Assembly (NCBI GenBank): GCA_037447655.1
Contig: JBBHKE010000376.1
Span: forward strand, 1-64,000
DNA length: 64,000 nucleotides
Direction: 5' to 3'
DNA from: Zygnema cylindricum
Taxonomy: Eukaryota; Streptophyta; Zygnematophyceae; Zygnematales; Zygnemataceae
Positions 1-9,486 of this stretch are shown here, one piece after another (position 1 is the stretch's first letter; every line of letters begins with the position of its first letter). A program made the position numbers and the translations under genes. The notes under the pieces were generated by a model. The model was not told the origin of the DNA and ran no database searches. It worked only from the letters and a program-made list of their open reading frames with translations.

Positions 1-852
1 GATGTGTTAAATGGATCATTGGCAGAATCTGATGCCAGTTTTGATCAGAAAAATGACCAGGCTTTGCATTTAGTAAAGCTTATGATATCAAAAGAATTGC
101 ATATGACATATATTAATGTTGCAAAGGCATCAGATTTGTGGGATGCATTGAAATCTTCTTATGTTAAAGCTAGTGACCAGCATGAGATTATAACTGCTGG
201 TCAAATCTATGAGTATAAGTACACAGGTGGTAGCATGGTGGAATACACTAATCGGTTTCGAATGTTACTGTCAGAAAATGCATGTTCTGGGGGGACTTTC
301 TCCCCTTATCATCAGGCCATGATTCTCCTAAAGGGGCTTCCTAATGAATATAAAGGAGCCTCAGATGAAATGAAAAAATTGTCTAAACCTCTTTGGAATT
401 TGCAAACAGCTATAGAGTTTATCTTGGCAGAAGAGGCTACTCAGACAGTTTTAGGATTTGGAAAACCAGCTGTAGCATTTACAGCTCAGTTTCAAAAGGA
501 AAGTAGATATCAAGGGACTCAGTTTAATCCTCAGTTTGAGAAATGTGTTTTTTGCTATACTGATGGTCACTCCTTCAGAGCTTGTCCTTTGTATATCAAA
601 GCTCTTGAAACAGGTACCTTTCGGAAAGGATGGAGACAACGCAGATCTCCCATTTCCCAAAAACCTCCGAATAAATCTGTTGCATTTTCAGCGGAGGATA
701 CCGAATTGAAGAAGAAAACGACAGAGGAAACGACACCTGATGTGATCAGTTTTCCAAACACTAATGACAAAGAGTTCTTTTCTCTTGCCAAACTCGACAT
801 GATGGAAGGAGAAAAGGACCTCGGATGGATAATGGATTCAGGCAGCTTTTAA
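1..852 (+). pseudogene. Copia C1 gag, 5' end outside window
   Basis: This is the capsid (Gag) part of a Ty1/copia polyprotein, which packages element RNA in cytoplasmic virus-like particles. The frame is open from the window edge and shows a UBN2-type gag domain over roughly residues 1-150. A zinc knuckle CVFCYTDGHSFRAC (CX2CX4HX4C) lies at 544-585. The frame reaches the protease motif WIMDSG at about 826-843 and then hits a stop at 850-852. The same gag occurs again at 4844-5270 (C2), about 95% alike by eye. The start codon is upstream of the window; by comparison with C2 it would lie in the 5' LTR. Family assignment is firm; the copy is broken just after the protease active site. Confidence 0.9.
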
Positions 853-1386
853 CACATGTGTTGGAACAAGTCTTCGTTTAAGGAGATGTCTTCTATTCTT
901 TTACGTTATATTTTTCATGCTTGTAGCTATGCCGTTGAATCAAATACCAAAGGAAACAGAGATCTGGATTGTGTGATAGATGGAAAGGTTTTTAAGAGAA
1001 CTTTGTATGATGTCTTGTATGTTCCAAAGTTCAAGAAAAATATGTTTTCTACGTTTGTAGTTGAAAGCAACTGCTTTGAGGTTCTCCAAAAAAATGGCAA
1101 GAAAATAGTGAGCAAGAATGGAAGAGTAACTCTAGTAGGAACTAGAGGCCCAAAAGTTTTGTACCGCATGGACCAGGCTAATAAAATTGATTTTGCGTAC
1201 TCCAGTGTCTTATGTGATAATGTTTTGTGGCATAAAAGGCTTAGTCATGTGCATCATGAGAGACTTACTAAAATGATAAAGCATGATATGATAGAGGGAG
1301 TCAAGATTGGTCAACAAGAGTCTGAAGTGTATGATCGTTGCGCTCTCGGAAAGCTTCACAAGCTTCCCCCTATCACAAGTTTCTAA
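853..1386 (+). pseudogene. Copia C1 protease C-terminus and integrase zinc finger
   Basis: This stretch continues the polyprotein after the stop at 850-852. It carries the C-terminal protease part (LYDVLYVPKFKKNMFS) and the pre-integrase HHCC region (LWHKRLSHVHHERL). The final CX2C of the zinc finger reads YDRC instead of the usual CDGC, so one zinc ligand is lost. A frame change near 1375-1390 then shifts translation into the integrase core frame. Together with the upstream stop, this shows the copy cannot make a full polyprotein. Confidence 0.85.
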
Positions 1387-2434
1387 TCACCGAGCCACAG
1401 ATGTTCTTTGTATTATTCACTCTGATGTTTTCGGCCCTTCTAAAGTTCCCTCTCTTGGTGGCAGCCGCTTCTTTACAGATGATTACTCCCGGTATAGTCG
1501 CCTATACTTCATGAAGGAGAAGAGAGAAGTCTTCACTCACTTTAAGCACTATAAAATCTGGGTGGAGAAACTTCACGGCAAATCTATTCTTGCTTTGCGG
1601 ACGGATAATGGTGGAGAGTATGTATCTCATGCCTTTGCTGATTTTTTGAAAGAAAATGGCATCTCTCATGAAATTACTGCTCCGTACACACTAGAACAAA
1701 ATGGTGTTGCCGAGAGACTTAATCGTACTTTGACTGAATGTGCTCGATCTATGATGGCCGATAAAGGTGTGGATCCAAAGTTTTGGGGGGAAGCTTTTCA
1801 TTGTGCTTCCTACATCAGAAATAGAGTGGAAACTCGAGCTGTTAGGGATAAGACACTTTATGAAGTATGGACAGGCAAAAAGCCAAATGTCAGTCATTTT
1901 AGAGTTTTTGGTAGCAAATGTTTTATCTTGGATAATCTTCCTAATTGGAAGCTTAGTCCAAAATCTGTACCTGGTGTCTTTTTAGGCTGTGATGATGAAT
2001 CGACAGGTTATAGAGTCTATAATCCTCAGAGAGGATGCCTTCAAACAGCAAGGAATATTGAGATTAAAGAAGAAAGTCAATCTGTTGACGTTTTTAGCAT
2101 GGATGCAGCTGAAACGAATGAGAATATACAAGAGTATATCATTCTTGAGCAGGTACCTTTTACTCCAACCTCTTCTACTTCTTCTACCTCTCTCCCAAAT
2201 GCCTCTAGGCCGTCTAATACTCCTTCTGGAGCTGCTCCTTTTGTTGATGCTCCTCCCAATACACGCCCTGTGCGGCAAGGTAAGGAACCAACTGTTCCCG
2301 CGTCAAATTTTCCGGGGGGAAGAAGGCAAAGCAACCGCCTTCGAGGCGACCGAGTTGAGAGTGATTTTTTTGCAAGCGCAGAAGAGGAGCTTACTATTCA
2401 TGAAGCTTTTTCCGTTCCTGAAAAGGATCATTAG
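1380..2434 (+). pseudogene. Copia C1 integrase core and C-terminal linker
   Basis: Integrase inserts the cDNA into host DNA. The DDE residues are readable: Asp in IIHSDVFG, Asp in LRTDNGGEY and Glu in EQNGVAERLNRT. The copia C-terminal signature follows (VWTGKKPNVSHFRVFG, then GCDDESTGYRVY), and then a low-complexity Ser/Thr/Pro linker and a PASNFPGGRRQSNRL motif that leads into reverse transcriptase. The frame ends at a stop (2432-2434). All catalytic residues are present, but the frame is separated from protease and RT by lesions. Confidence 0.9.
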
Positions 2435-3262
2435 ATCTCGGCTGCAAATGAGGAGATAAAGTCAATTATGGAAGCCCAATCTTGGGAACTTTTTGAGCTC
2501 CCACCGAACTGGAAAGCTATCGGTTGTAAGTGGGTCTTCAAATTAAAATTGAACCCTGATAATATAATTGAGAGATACAAAGCTAGACTGGTGGCTATGG
2601 GATTTAGCAAAAATGAGGGAATTGATTATGAAGAGACCTTCTCTCCTGTGGTTCGCTTTCCTACTGTTAGAGTTTTGCTATCTCTTGCTGCAATAGAGGA
2701 TATGGAATTGCATCAGATGGATGTTAAGACGACTTTCTTGCATGGTGATTTGGAGGAAGTAATCTATATGAAGCAACCAGAGATGTATGCAGAAAAAGGG
2801 AAATAAAATCTGGTCTTTAAACTGTTGAAGTCCCTGTATGGTATGAAACAGGCTCCGAGACAATGGTACGTGAAATTAGATGAGTTTTTAACCAATCTTG
2901 GCTTTTTCAAGATCAGTTCAGATCACTCAGTGTTTGTAATACACGGTGATGATCGAGTGATTTATGTGGCAATGTATGTAGATGATTTGCTACTGATTAG
3001 CAAATCCATCAATGAGATTAATAAAATAAAATCAGCTATAAATTCCCGGTTTGAAATGAAAGACTTGGGTGAGGCTAAGTATATTATAGGAATTCAAGTA
3101 GAAAGAGACAAGAAACACAAAATTATATATTCAACTCAAAGTGAAGCTATCAAGAACATGTTAGAAAAGTTTGGCATGTCAGAAGCAAAGTGGAGTGCCA
3201 CTCCTATGGAATTCAAGCAAAAAATTGGAGGGCACGGAAACGGATGGTGGTGTTTTGGTTGA
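2435..3262 (+). pseudogene. Copia C1 reverse transcriptase
   Basis: Reverse transcriptase copies element RNA to cDNA. The N-terminal half (2468-2806) has GCKWVFKLKL, YKARLVAMGF and [12 protein letters not shown], and ends at a TAA stop in the loop before KSLYGMKQAPRQW. The second half (2825-3262) has the catalytic box MYVDDLLL followed by FEMKDLGEAKYIIGIQ. A further frameshift near 3230 separates it from RNase H. Catalytic aspartates are intact, but there are at least two disruptions. Confidence 0.9.
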
Positions 3263-4099
3263 TGATTTCTTAGATTCAGGGGAGGCAGATTCTATGTCCT
3301 CCATTCAACACAAGTAGATTGTCGGAAGCCTCAATTATTTCATGAATTGTAGTCGTTCCGACATTGCAGCAGCGGTTGGAGCCTTAAGCCGAAGCCTGCA
3401 GAATCGAAGGAAGTCAGACTATGAGGCTGCAAAGAGAGTTCTTCGTTTTTTTCCAGGAACTCGAAATCTTAGACTCTCTCTCGATGGAGAGGAAGTCAAA
3501 ATTCATACATGGAGCGATGCGAGCTACGAGAGATATGCCGAGCCGATTCCACCACCGGATACATTTTGAAGATCGAAAGTGGAACTTGGTGCTGGAGCAG
3601 CAAACTTCAGAAGGTAACAGCTTAGTCTACCATGGAGGCTGAGTACATGGCTGCCGGCTCGACAGTTAAGGAGTTACTTTGGGTAAATTCTCTTCTCCTA
3701 GAGCTTTTCTTTATGCGATCTGGACCACAGATAGTGTGGTGTGATAATCAGGCAGCAATCGCTATTGCATCTAATCCCAGTCATCACTTTAAGAGTAAGC
3801 ACATTGATAAGTTACTTTGGGTAAAGTCTCTTCTCCTAGAGCTTTTCTTTATGCGATCTGGACCACAGATAGTGTGGTGTGATAATCAGGCAGCAATCGC
3901 TATTGCATCTAATCCCAGTCATCACTTTAAGAGTAAGCACATTGATATCAAGCTACACTTTGTAAGAGAACAGGTGATGGGAAAAGTCTTGAAGTTGAGT
4001 TATTTACCGGATGAGCAAATGGTGGCTGATATGATGACGAAACCCTTACTTGCTCCCAAATTGAAGTTTTGTAGAGAGGCATGTGGACTGAGTGACTAG
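3263..4099 (+). pseudogene. Copia C1 RNase H with internal 138-bp duplication
   Basis: RNase H removes the RNA strand during cDNA synthesis. Readable blocks are NCSRSDIAAAVGALSRSL, TWSDASYE (first acidic residue), MEAEYMAAGSTVKELLW and WCDNQAAIAIAS. The block around WCDNQAAIAIAS is present twice in tandem and in frame, which inserts 46 residues in the domain. A frame change near 3560-3630 splits the front part from the rest. The C-terminus (ADMMTKPLLAPK, then GLSD and a stop at 4097-4099) is normal for copia and lies 23 bp before the 3' LTR. Confidence 0.88.
3673..3948 (+). repeat. Tandem duplication, 2 x 138 bp, in RNase H
   Basis: Copy 1 is 3673-3810 and copy 2 is 3811-3948. They differ at about one base (ggtaaattctc versus ggtaaagtctc). 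The unit is 46 codons, so the frame is kept. The near-identity suggests a recent event, probably replication slippage or template switching. Confidence 0.95.
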
Positions 4100-4122
4100 C
4101 ACAGTCTAAAGCTCTAGGGGAG

Positions 4123-4909
4123 TGTTGTTTTTAGAAAGCTTTAGTCCTCTCTATGCCTCAGCTGTGAGGGAGAGAGAGGTGTTCATGACTTAAGCTGTTT
4201 TTGGTTGAGTTCAGTTCAGTACTTACCAAAATTAGTGTGACAGTGAAGTTGGGAGTTCACGGTTCATTCACACTTGGGACACGCGTCGTCACTTGGGAGA
4301 ATGCATGAGTATGTCCTCCGTGGACGTACAGAAATTCGGCAGGACCACGGGACTTCGTCAAGTAAGTTCTACGGTGCCAAATCCTCTAATCGAACCGTTG
4401 ACAGCCGCCGCCAACAAATAGTGACGAGGCGTGACTAGATCATTATCACTTTACGTTGTTTGAACTTCGGTGTAAATATTTGGTAGGATAGAACTTTGTT
4501 CGTAGTGAATTATTTGTTGTGATAGAATGTTAGATAAACGGCTGGAATGCCTCCATAAAACTTAGTGTAGTTTCGGTGTATAGAAGTAGGACTTAGTGAA
4601 TTTGATTTTTAGGAACAAATGATATGAAAACTGTACACTCAGTTTTATGTAATTTCATTTCTACATATCTCACAGAACTGTAAGCGAAATCGATTGAAAT
4701 TTTGTGTTTGTGTTCCTTTTTATGTTATCTACACTGTGGTAAATTTATAAGACCATTGCAGCATTTTTCTGAAAGGTATATTTTGTCAAATTGTTGTTTA
4801 GCCATCGGTATTTGTGGAAACTTCCTCTCTTGATTTGTTCTACGATGACTACTGCTGCATCTGCTGCATCTTCTTCATCTTCAGTGCCAGCAGTTGTCTC
4901 AGAACAACA
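4123..4909 (+). repeat. LTR shared by copia C1 (3') and C2 (5'), 787 bp
   Basis: The LTR starts TGTTGTTTTTAG right after a polypurine tract (ctaggggag, 4114-4122) and ends ...GAACAACA at 4909. C2 gag continues from there without a gap, so one LTR serves both copies, as expected from recombination between LTRs. The last 66 bp of the LTR encode the Gag N-terminus (ATG at 4844). The homologous M2 LTR (18910 to 18096, minus) is 815 bp and ends at the equivalent point, which supports the boundary. Confidence 0.75.
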
Positions 4910-5365
4910 GGTCACGGGCCCGCCATCACAAATTCCAGTCTTTGATGGATGTGAATATCTGTATTGGGCAGATTTGGTTAGGTCTTACTTCAAGCAAGTG
5001 GAACTTATTGATGTGTTAAATGGATCATTGGCCGAATTTGATGACAGCTATGATCAAAAAAATGACCAAGCTTTGCATTTAGTAAAGCTTATGATATCAA
5101 AAGAATTCCAAATGACATATATTAATGTTACAAAGGCATCAGATTTGTGGGATGCATTGAAATCTTCTTATGTTAAAGCTAGTGACCAGCATGAGATTAT
5201 AACTGCTGATCAGATCTATAAGTATAAGTACACAAGTGGTAGCATGGTGGAATATACTAATCAGTTTTGAATGTTACTGTCAGAATATGCATGTTCAGGG
5301 GGGGCTTTCTCCCCTTATCATCAAGCCATGATTCTCCTAAAGGGGCTACCTACTGAATATAAAGG
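4844..5365 (+). pseudogene. Copia C2 gag fragment
   Basis: The likely start ATG at 4844 (MTTAASAASSSSS) lies within the LTR. The gag N-terminus continues QVTGPPSQIPVFDG and then the UBN2-like domain, closely matching C1. A nonsense codon at 5268-5270 (after YTNQF) is followed by about 95 bp of homologous sequence (ACSGGAFSPYHQAMILLKG in frame). Homology stops at about 5365, where unrelated DNA begins. The copy is truncated and cannot give a full Gag. Confidence 0.88.
4910..4924 (+). promoter_or_regulatory. Primer binding site of C2, half-tRNA-iMet type
   Basis: GGTCACGGGCCCGCC follows the LTR end directly. It matches 12 of 15 positions of the complement of plant initiator tRNA-Met nucleotides 25-39 (anticodon arm). 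No classical site complementary to a tRNA 3' end (TGG...) is seen after the LTR. The site is inside the gag frame, where it encodes VTGPP. See X1 for the best-conserved version. Confidence 0.6.
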
Positions 5366-5371
5366 TGCCTC

Positions 5372-5413
5372 TGTGTACGGATGATTGTGTACGGATGATT
5401 GTGTATGGATGAT
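5372..5413 (+). repeat. Short tandem repeat, 3 x 14 bp
   Basis: The unit tgtgtacggatgat occurs three times, the third with one change. It sits exactly where C2 gag homology ends, so it may mark the truncation junction. Confidence 0.9.
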
Positions 5414-5569
5414 TGCTCTGCCTGTGTGTGGATAAATGATTGCATTTTTGTATGCATGTATGTTAAATGGAGGATGCAATTCAAATGATTGTTAATTGGC
5501 TTAGCTTCGCTTAGGTTTTTTCATGATAGTTTCGGTGGCTCCTTTGGTCTATTTTACACCAAAGAACAA
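5414..5569. other. Unassigned junction sequence
   Basis: This AT-rich stretch lies between the truncated C2 gag and the aCA exon-2 remnant. No coding signal or repeat relative was recognised. Confidence 0.4.
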
Positions 5570-7117
5570 CATGTTTTTCCAGTGAGGCAATATGTTAGTT
5601 GTACCCACATTTGTAAGTCTTACAAATTTTGTTAGAACAATGCTAAAGATTAGATCCAATGATTTACAAAACTATCAACAAGCTCATACTTTTGACTAAA
5701 AGCCCAAAACTAATCCTCAATAATTACTACTTGAAAGTAATTGTTGGATCTTAAGATAAAATAACTCACTCAAAATAAATGCTAAAAAAGAAACATAAAA
5801 CATACACACAGCGGAAGCTCATAAACAACAAGAGGATAATCGACCAAAAAGATATTTAAGTGTTTCTGACTGAAGCCTCTTTACATCAACTCTTCTCTCT
5901 TCTTTTCCTCTCTTCACTGAGAAACTCTACACTCTTAAAAGATCACTCAATAATGATCACACTCATTAAATGATCTATTCTCCAATTGGATCACAAAGGA
6001 TCCTCAACACGTGTGAATTGACCACAAAGGATCGTACTCTCTTAAATGACCACAAAGGGTCTTTCTCTCTCTCTCTTAATCGATCACTAAGGATCTTCCC
6101 CTCTCTCTTAACTGATCACAAAGGATCTACATCTTTACTCTTCAATTGATCCAAAGGTAAACCAAGGATAATTATGCAGCTGAACTTTGCTGCCTATATA
6201 GCCTCTCTAACTAACTTACAAAGCAAGCAAACTAGCAAAGCAGTAAACTCCAATCTCCTTCCTGGCACGCGCACACTAAAAGGAAACTTCCATGAAGGAA
6301 GGAGTACACGCCTTCTCCTTCAAAAACGCGAAACCTCAGAATGAGAAGTTTCCCGCGTGCGCAGTTCACACACGAAATCAAACACCTGCAAACGAAATAA
6401 TACACCTGCATATAAAACAAAAGTCACGCGAAACGAAATCGTACATTTCGTTCGCTCACTCAACAAGTATTGACGTGAAACGAATTCGTACGTTTCACGC
6501 CAACCGTCAATACTCCAAAGGTACCAAAAATCCAAACGTACACAAAATGTGTACTTGCAAATCGAAGCCGAACGCTTCGGTCGCCAACATCCAAAAAAAT
6601 ACCGTCACAAATTTAGCCGTGCGAAGTACTCGCACAAAACAACTCCATATCAATACGACACAAATCGAAGTCGAGCGCTCCTTACGCGAACTCGATATAG
6701 ATTGCGGTTCACTGAAGCGTCACATCGAGCGATTCAACAATGAATCTAACAGTAATTGGTAGAGCTTGGACATGATTGACGCGGATAAATTTGCAATATT
6801 GAATCAATCACGATTATTTTCTTTTTTTAAATCGCACCCATTTCAAAAATAAAAAACTAGCTTCTTTGCGTTCATTTTGACTATAAAATTTCTCATCCAA
6901 ATAATAGTTTCTGGCATTAATGGTGTCGCTTCATTTGGAATTTCTACTTATTATGCTGAAATATGCCCCTTTTAATAGGCACGTGTCAACATACCGGCCA
7001 ATCAGTTCCAGAGAGACCATAATCGTAAGCCATGGCGTCCATTTTAATTGTGGTGATTGTTAGTACCACAATAGCCAATGCAAAGAGGCCATTGGTAAAA
7101 GCTGCTTTAGAGCCCAT
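5570..7117 (-). pseudogene. Alpha carbonic anhydrase copy C: exon 1, intron 1 and a piece of exon 2
   Basis: Exon 1 (7117-6995) encodes a start Met, a hydrophobic signal peptide (GLFALAIVVLTITTIK) and a mature start YDYGLSGTDWP. It ends in phase 0 at a GT donor (GGCCG/GTATGT). Intron 1 holds the solo LTR 5742-6751. At 5612-5570 only the first codons of exon 2 (around YCLTGK) remain; its acceptor reads ACAA instead of the ACAG of copy A, and the rest of the gene is gone. A secreted alpha-type enzyme (CO2 + H2O to bicarbonate) is the family function, but this copy has no catalytic exons. It is head-to-head with the plus-strand exon at 8154. Confidence 0.75.
5742..6751. mobile_element. Solo LTR (S1), 1010 bp, TSD GTAAT
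   Basis: The element begins TGTTGGATCTT, ends AATCTAACA and is bracketed by the 5-bp duplication GTAAT (5737-5741 and 6752-6756). The related intron of aCA copy A (around 23356) shows the site without the insert (aaataattgg). No gag or pol sequence lies inside. It holds about five copies of a unit like gatcacaaaggatc (5980-6160), a TATATAG at about 6195, and two hairpin-forming palindromes at about 6427-6455 and 6473-6498 (arms cgtgaaacg / cgtttcacg). Its strand was not determined. Confidence 0.9.
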
Positions 7118-8153
7118 ATTCACAAAAGGAGAAAAAAAGGGAACAGACGAAATAATCCAAACGTAATGCACTCAACAAGAGATTGTTTTCCTAACAATCT
7201 AATGATAAACAAAAAAGTTCCAATCAGGCGAGTGAACACAATACGTTGAAAAATACTCTTTATAAAACTCTAGGAGATCTAGAAAAAAATACTGACAATG
7301 TCGAAAAATAAATAGAAAATGTTGCAAAAGGTATATGCAAGGAAGAAAGACTGGCTATAGCGGAAATCGAACAGAGCGTGGTTTGGAACTTTCAGTTTTG
7401 AAAGCTTGGATTGACATTGAGCCGATCTGCGCCATTTAAATGAATTTGACGCCTAAGACGACAAGCGGGCAAAGGCAATCTACCGGCCGGCATCACTGTC
7501 ACGGCGTGTCATGGGAGATGGAGCGTGCAGCCGAACATAAAGTACAGAAAATTAAACACTATGTACGGAAGATAGAGTTCGAGACCAGCCGCGACCCTTA
7601 ACTGTCGGAGGCTCGCTGTTAGACCTCCATAATACGGTACACGTCTGAGCCCCTCCTTGGCGCATCTGCCGTACCCTTCCAGTAAATACGGTGTTTCAAA
7701 TCGAGCCCACGAGGTTTCGCCGAAACTGAGAGGCCACTTGGACTTTTGGAGGTCCGTCCTTTTAGATTTATCCGTACGAGTAGTTCCAAGGAGCCCTGCA
7801 TCACATCATACGTCACTTGACGGTAGTCTGTGAAAAACGACAAAACTGCGGCCGGCTGTGAACTTTACAATATCCTCCGGAAGTGCTGTTATTGGCTATT
7901 GGTTACACCTCAGAACGCGGGCATAGAAAGTTGGACAAAACTGCCGGCCGTCGGAAAATTTGCTGATCGTGTGTACCTACGCCAACTGTACTCGTAGCTT
8001 CCTTTGTTGCATGCCGCCGTGACACTTCAATTTAAATTGAGCACATCGGCCCATTTCATTTCAAGCATTCGGATCCGTCTCCTCCCAACCTCCCACTCCA
8101 ACATTCGCATTCTCTTTTATTTTTTAAAATCTTCTTGTTCTTCATTTGCAAGT
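7118..8153. promoter_or_regulatory. Shared intergenic region of a divergent aCA gene pair
   Basis: The 1036 bp separate two aCA first exons transcribed outward (minus from 7117, plus from 8154), so both would need to be driven from here. A second copy of the region lies at 23726-25034, interrupted there by a Helitron. The two copies align well up to 8014/25034 (...cctttgttgcat). A bidirectional promoter is inferred from layout; no specific factor site was identified. Confidence 0.5.
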
Positions 8154-8276
8154 ATGGCGAAAAGAGCACCCTCTCTCGGTGGATTCCGAGCACTGAGCAT
8201 TTCAGTTTTTACCCTCACCGCAATTATAATGGGTGCGATGGCTTTCGACTACGGACTCTCGGGAACCGATTGGCCG
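8154..8276 (+). pseudogene. Alpha carbonic anhydrase copy D, exon 1 only
   Basis: ATG at 8154 opens 41 codons: MAKRAPSLGGFRALS, a hydrophobic signal segment (VFTLTAIIMGAMA) and FDYGLSGTDWP. The exon is 123 bp, like exon 1 of copies A and C, and ends at a phase-0 donor (GGCCG/GTATGT). An upstream in-frame Met at 8004 is less likely because the other copies start at the equivalent of 8154. No exon 2 (YCLTGKTQSP motif) was found on the plus strand downstream. It is therefore called a gene fragment, but a very distant exon outside the window cannot be excluded. Confidence 0.65.
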
Positions 8277-9486
8277 GTATGTCGCTTTATAGAAATCAGA
8301 ATATTAGCTTATTTTCATACATAAAAAGAGGTCGTATTTAACGTGTATTATCAATTGAGCACATTAGACGGCCACGATGTTATCTCAATCGGAGGCATCA
8401 AGCAGTGTTAATGTCGTATAGTGCAAATGTATAAGAGTAAAAAAAAAAAAGTTAATATCCTCGATCTTGGAACCAGAATGATTTTAAAACAATTTTCAAA
8501 GGCAAAAAAAAATTGCGTATCCTGGCCTAAAAGCCTAATGGGTTACGTTTTTTTTTACCACAACATTGAGGGTAATGATTTTCGAATTAATTTGTACGGA
8601 ACCTCAATTAACGTCAAGGAAAAATTAAAATCACGTATACTATTTTTGGAAAAAAATCAAAATTTTAAGAACCCAAATTAGTGACCGTGACACTAATAAC
8701 GATGCGCGGTGTAGTGGCGCGACGTCTATTCAATTTTTTGTGTAACGGTCTTGTACGAACCATTCTGTGAAACGCACATATACGATTTCGCCAAATGTAC
8801 GGTTCGATTCTAATTACGTCATCGAAATTTACCGAAACTGACCGTGTAATATTTTGACGAAGGTTCGTGGTCAACAAAAGTTTGTGAGTACGGAAATCAC
8901 CAAAGAATCGAGTAGGAGTGTTGGTTTTTGGTGCGATTCCGGGCGATTCTCCGATACACCGATTTGCTTCGTATCGTTTGTGTTTTATACGTGAATCGGT
9001 TTGTTTAGTATAGGCGATATTTTCGGGAGGGGAATTGTAGCGGGATTTTGTCAGTTTTTGAGTCTGCAGTTTTTGTCAGAACATGCAGGTCTCCCCCACG
9101 TTTTATTGTGCGGTGGAATTTTAACACGTGGCAGATTATGATAGGACCGCCACTTACTGTGTGTGTTAGTGCTAGGCTATTTAGTCGTGTGCTTAGAAGA
9201 AGAAAAACATCATTCACAAAAGGGAAAAGACAGAACAGGCAACCAGCTTTATTAATAAGGACAATCTGTCCATTTTGTTTACAATCAAATTGTATTCCTA
9301 CCTCTTTATAATGGGAATATACAAATCTGTCTAAAACTATTCAATGTCTGTCTTATCTCTACCCACTCTAAATTCTGATCAAACTGCCTAGTCACTTGTT
9401 CTATCTGAGCCTTGTGTTATTCTGCTCCATAGTCGGAAGTCTGAGTCGGAAGTCTATGGCGCTCAGATTTATCTTTGTTGCTCGTA
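8277..9486. other. Unassigned sequence, intron-like then copia P1 leader
   Basis: From 8277 the sequence looks like intron or intergenic DNA with A and T runs and no aCA exon. At 8691-8713 cactaataacgatgcgcggtgta resembles one terminal end of the MITEs at 25446 and 59186, but no partner end was found. From about 9030 on it is probably the 5' LTR of copia P1, which ends at 9506; its start could not be fixed. Confidence 0.35.

Noticed and set aside
5372-5413. CRISPR-like or satellite array
   Set aside because: Only three 14-bp units with no spacers.
6292-6762. Open frame of 156 codons
   Set aside because: Lies within solo LTR S1 and its palindromes; no family resemblance.
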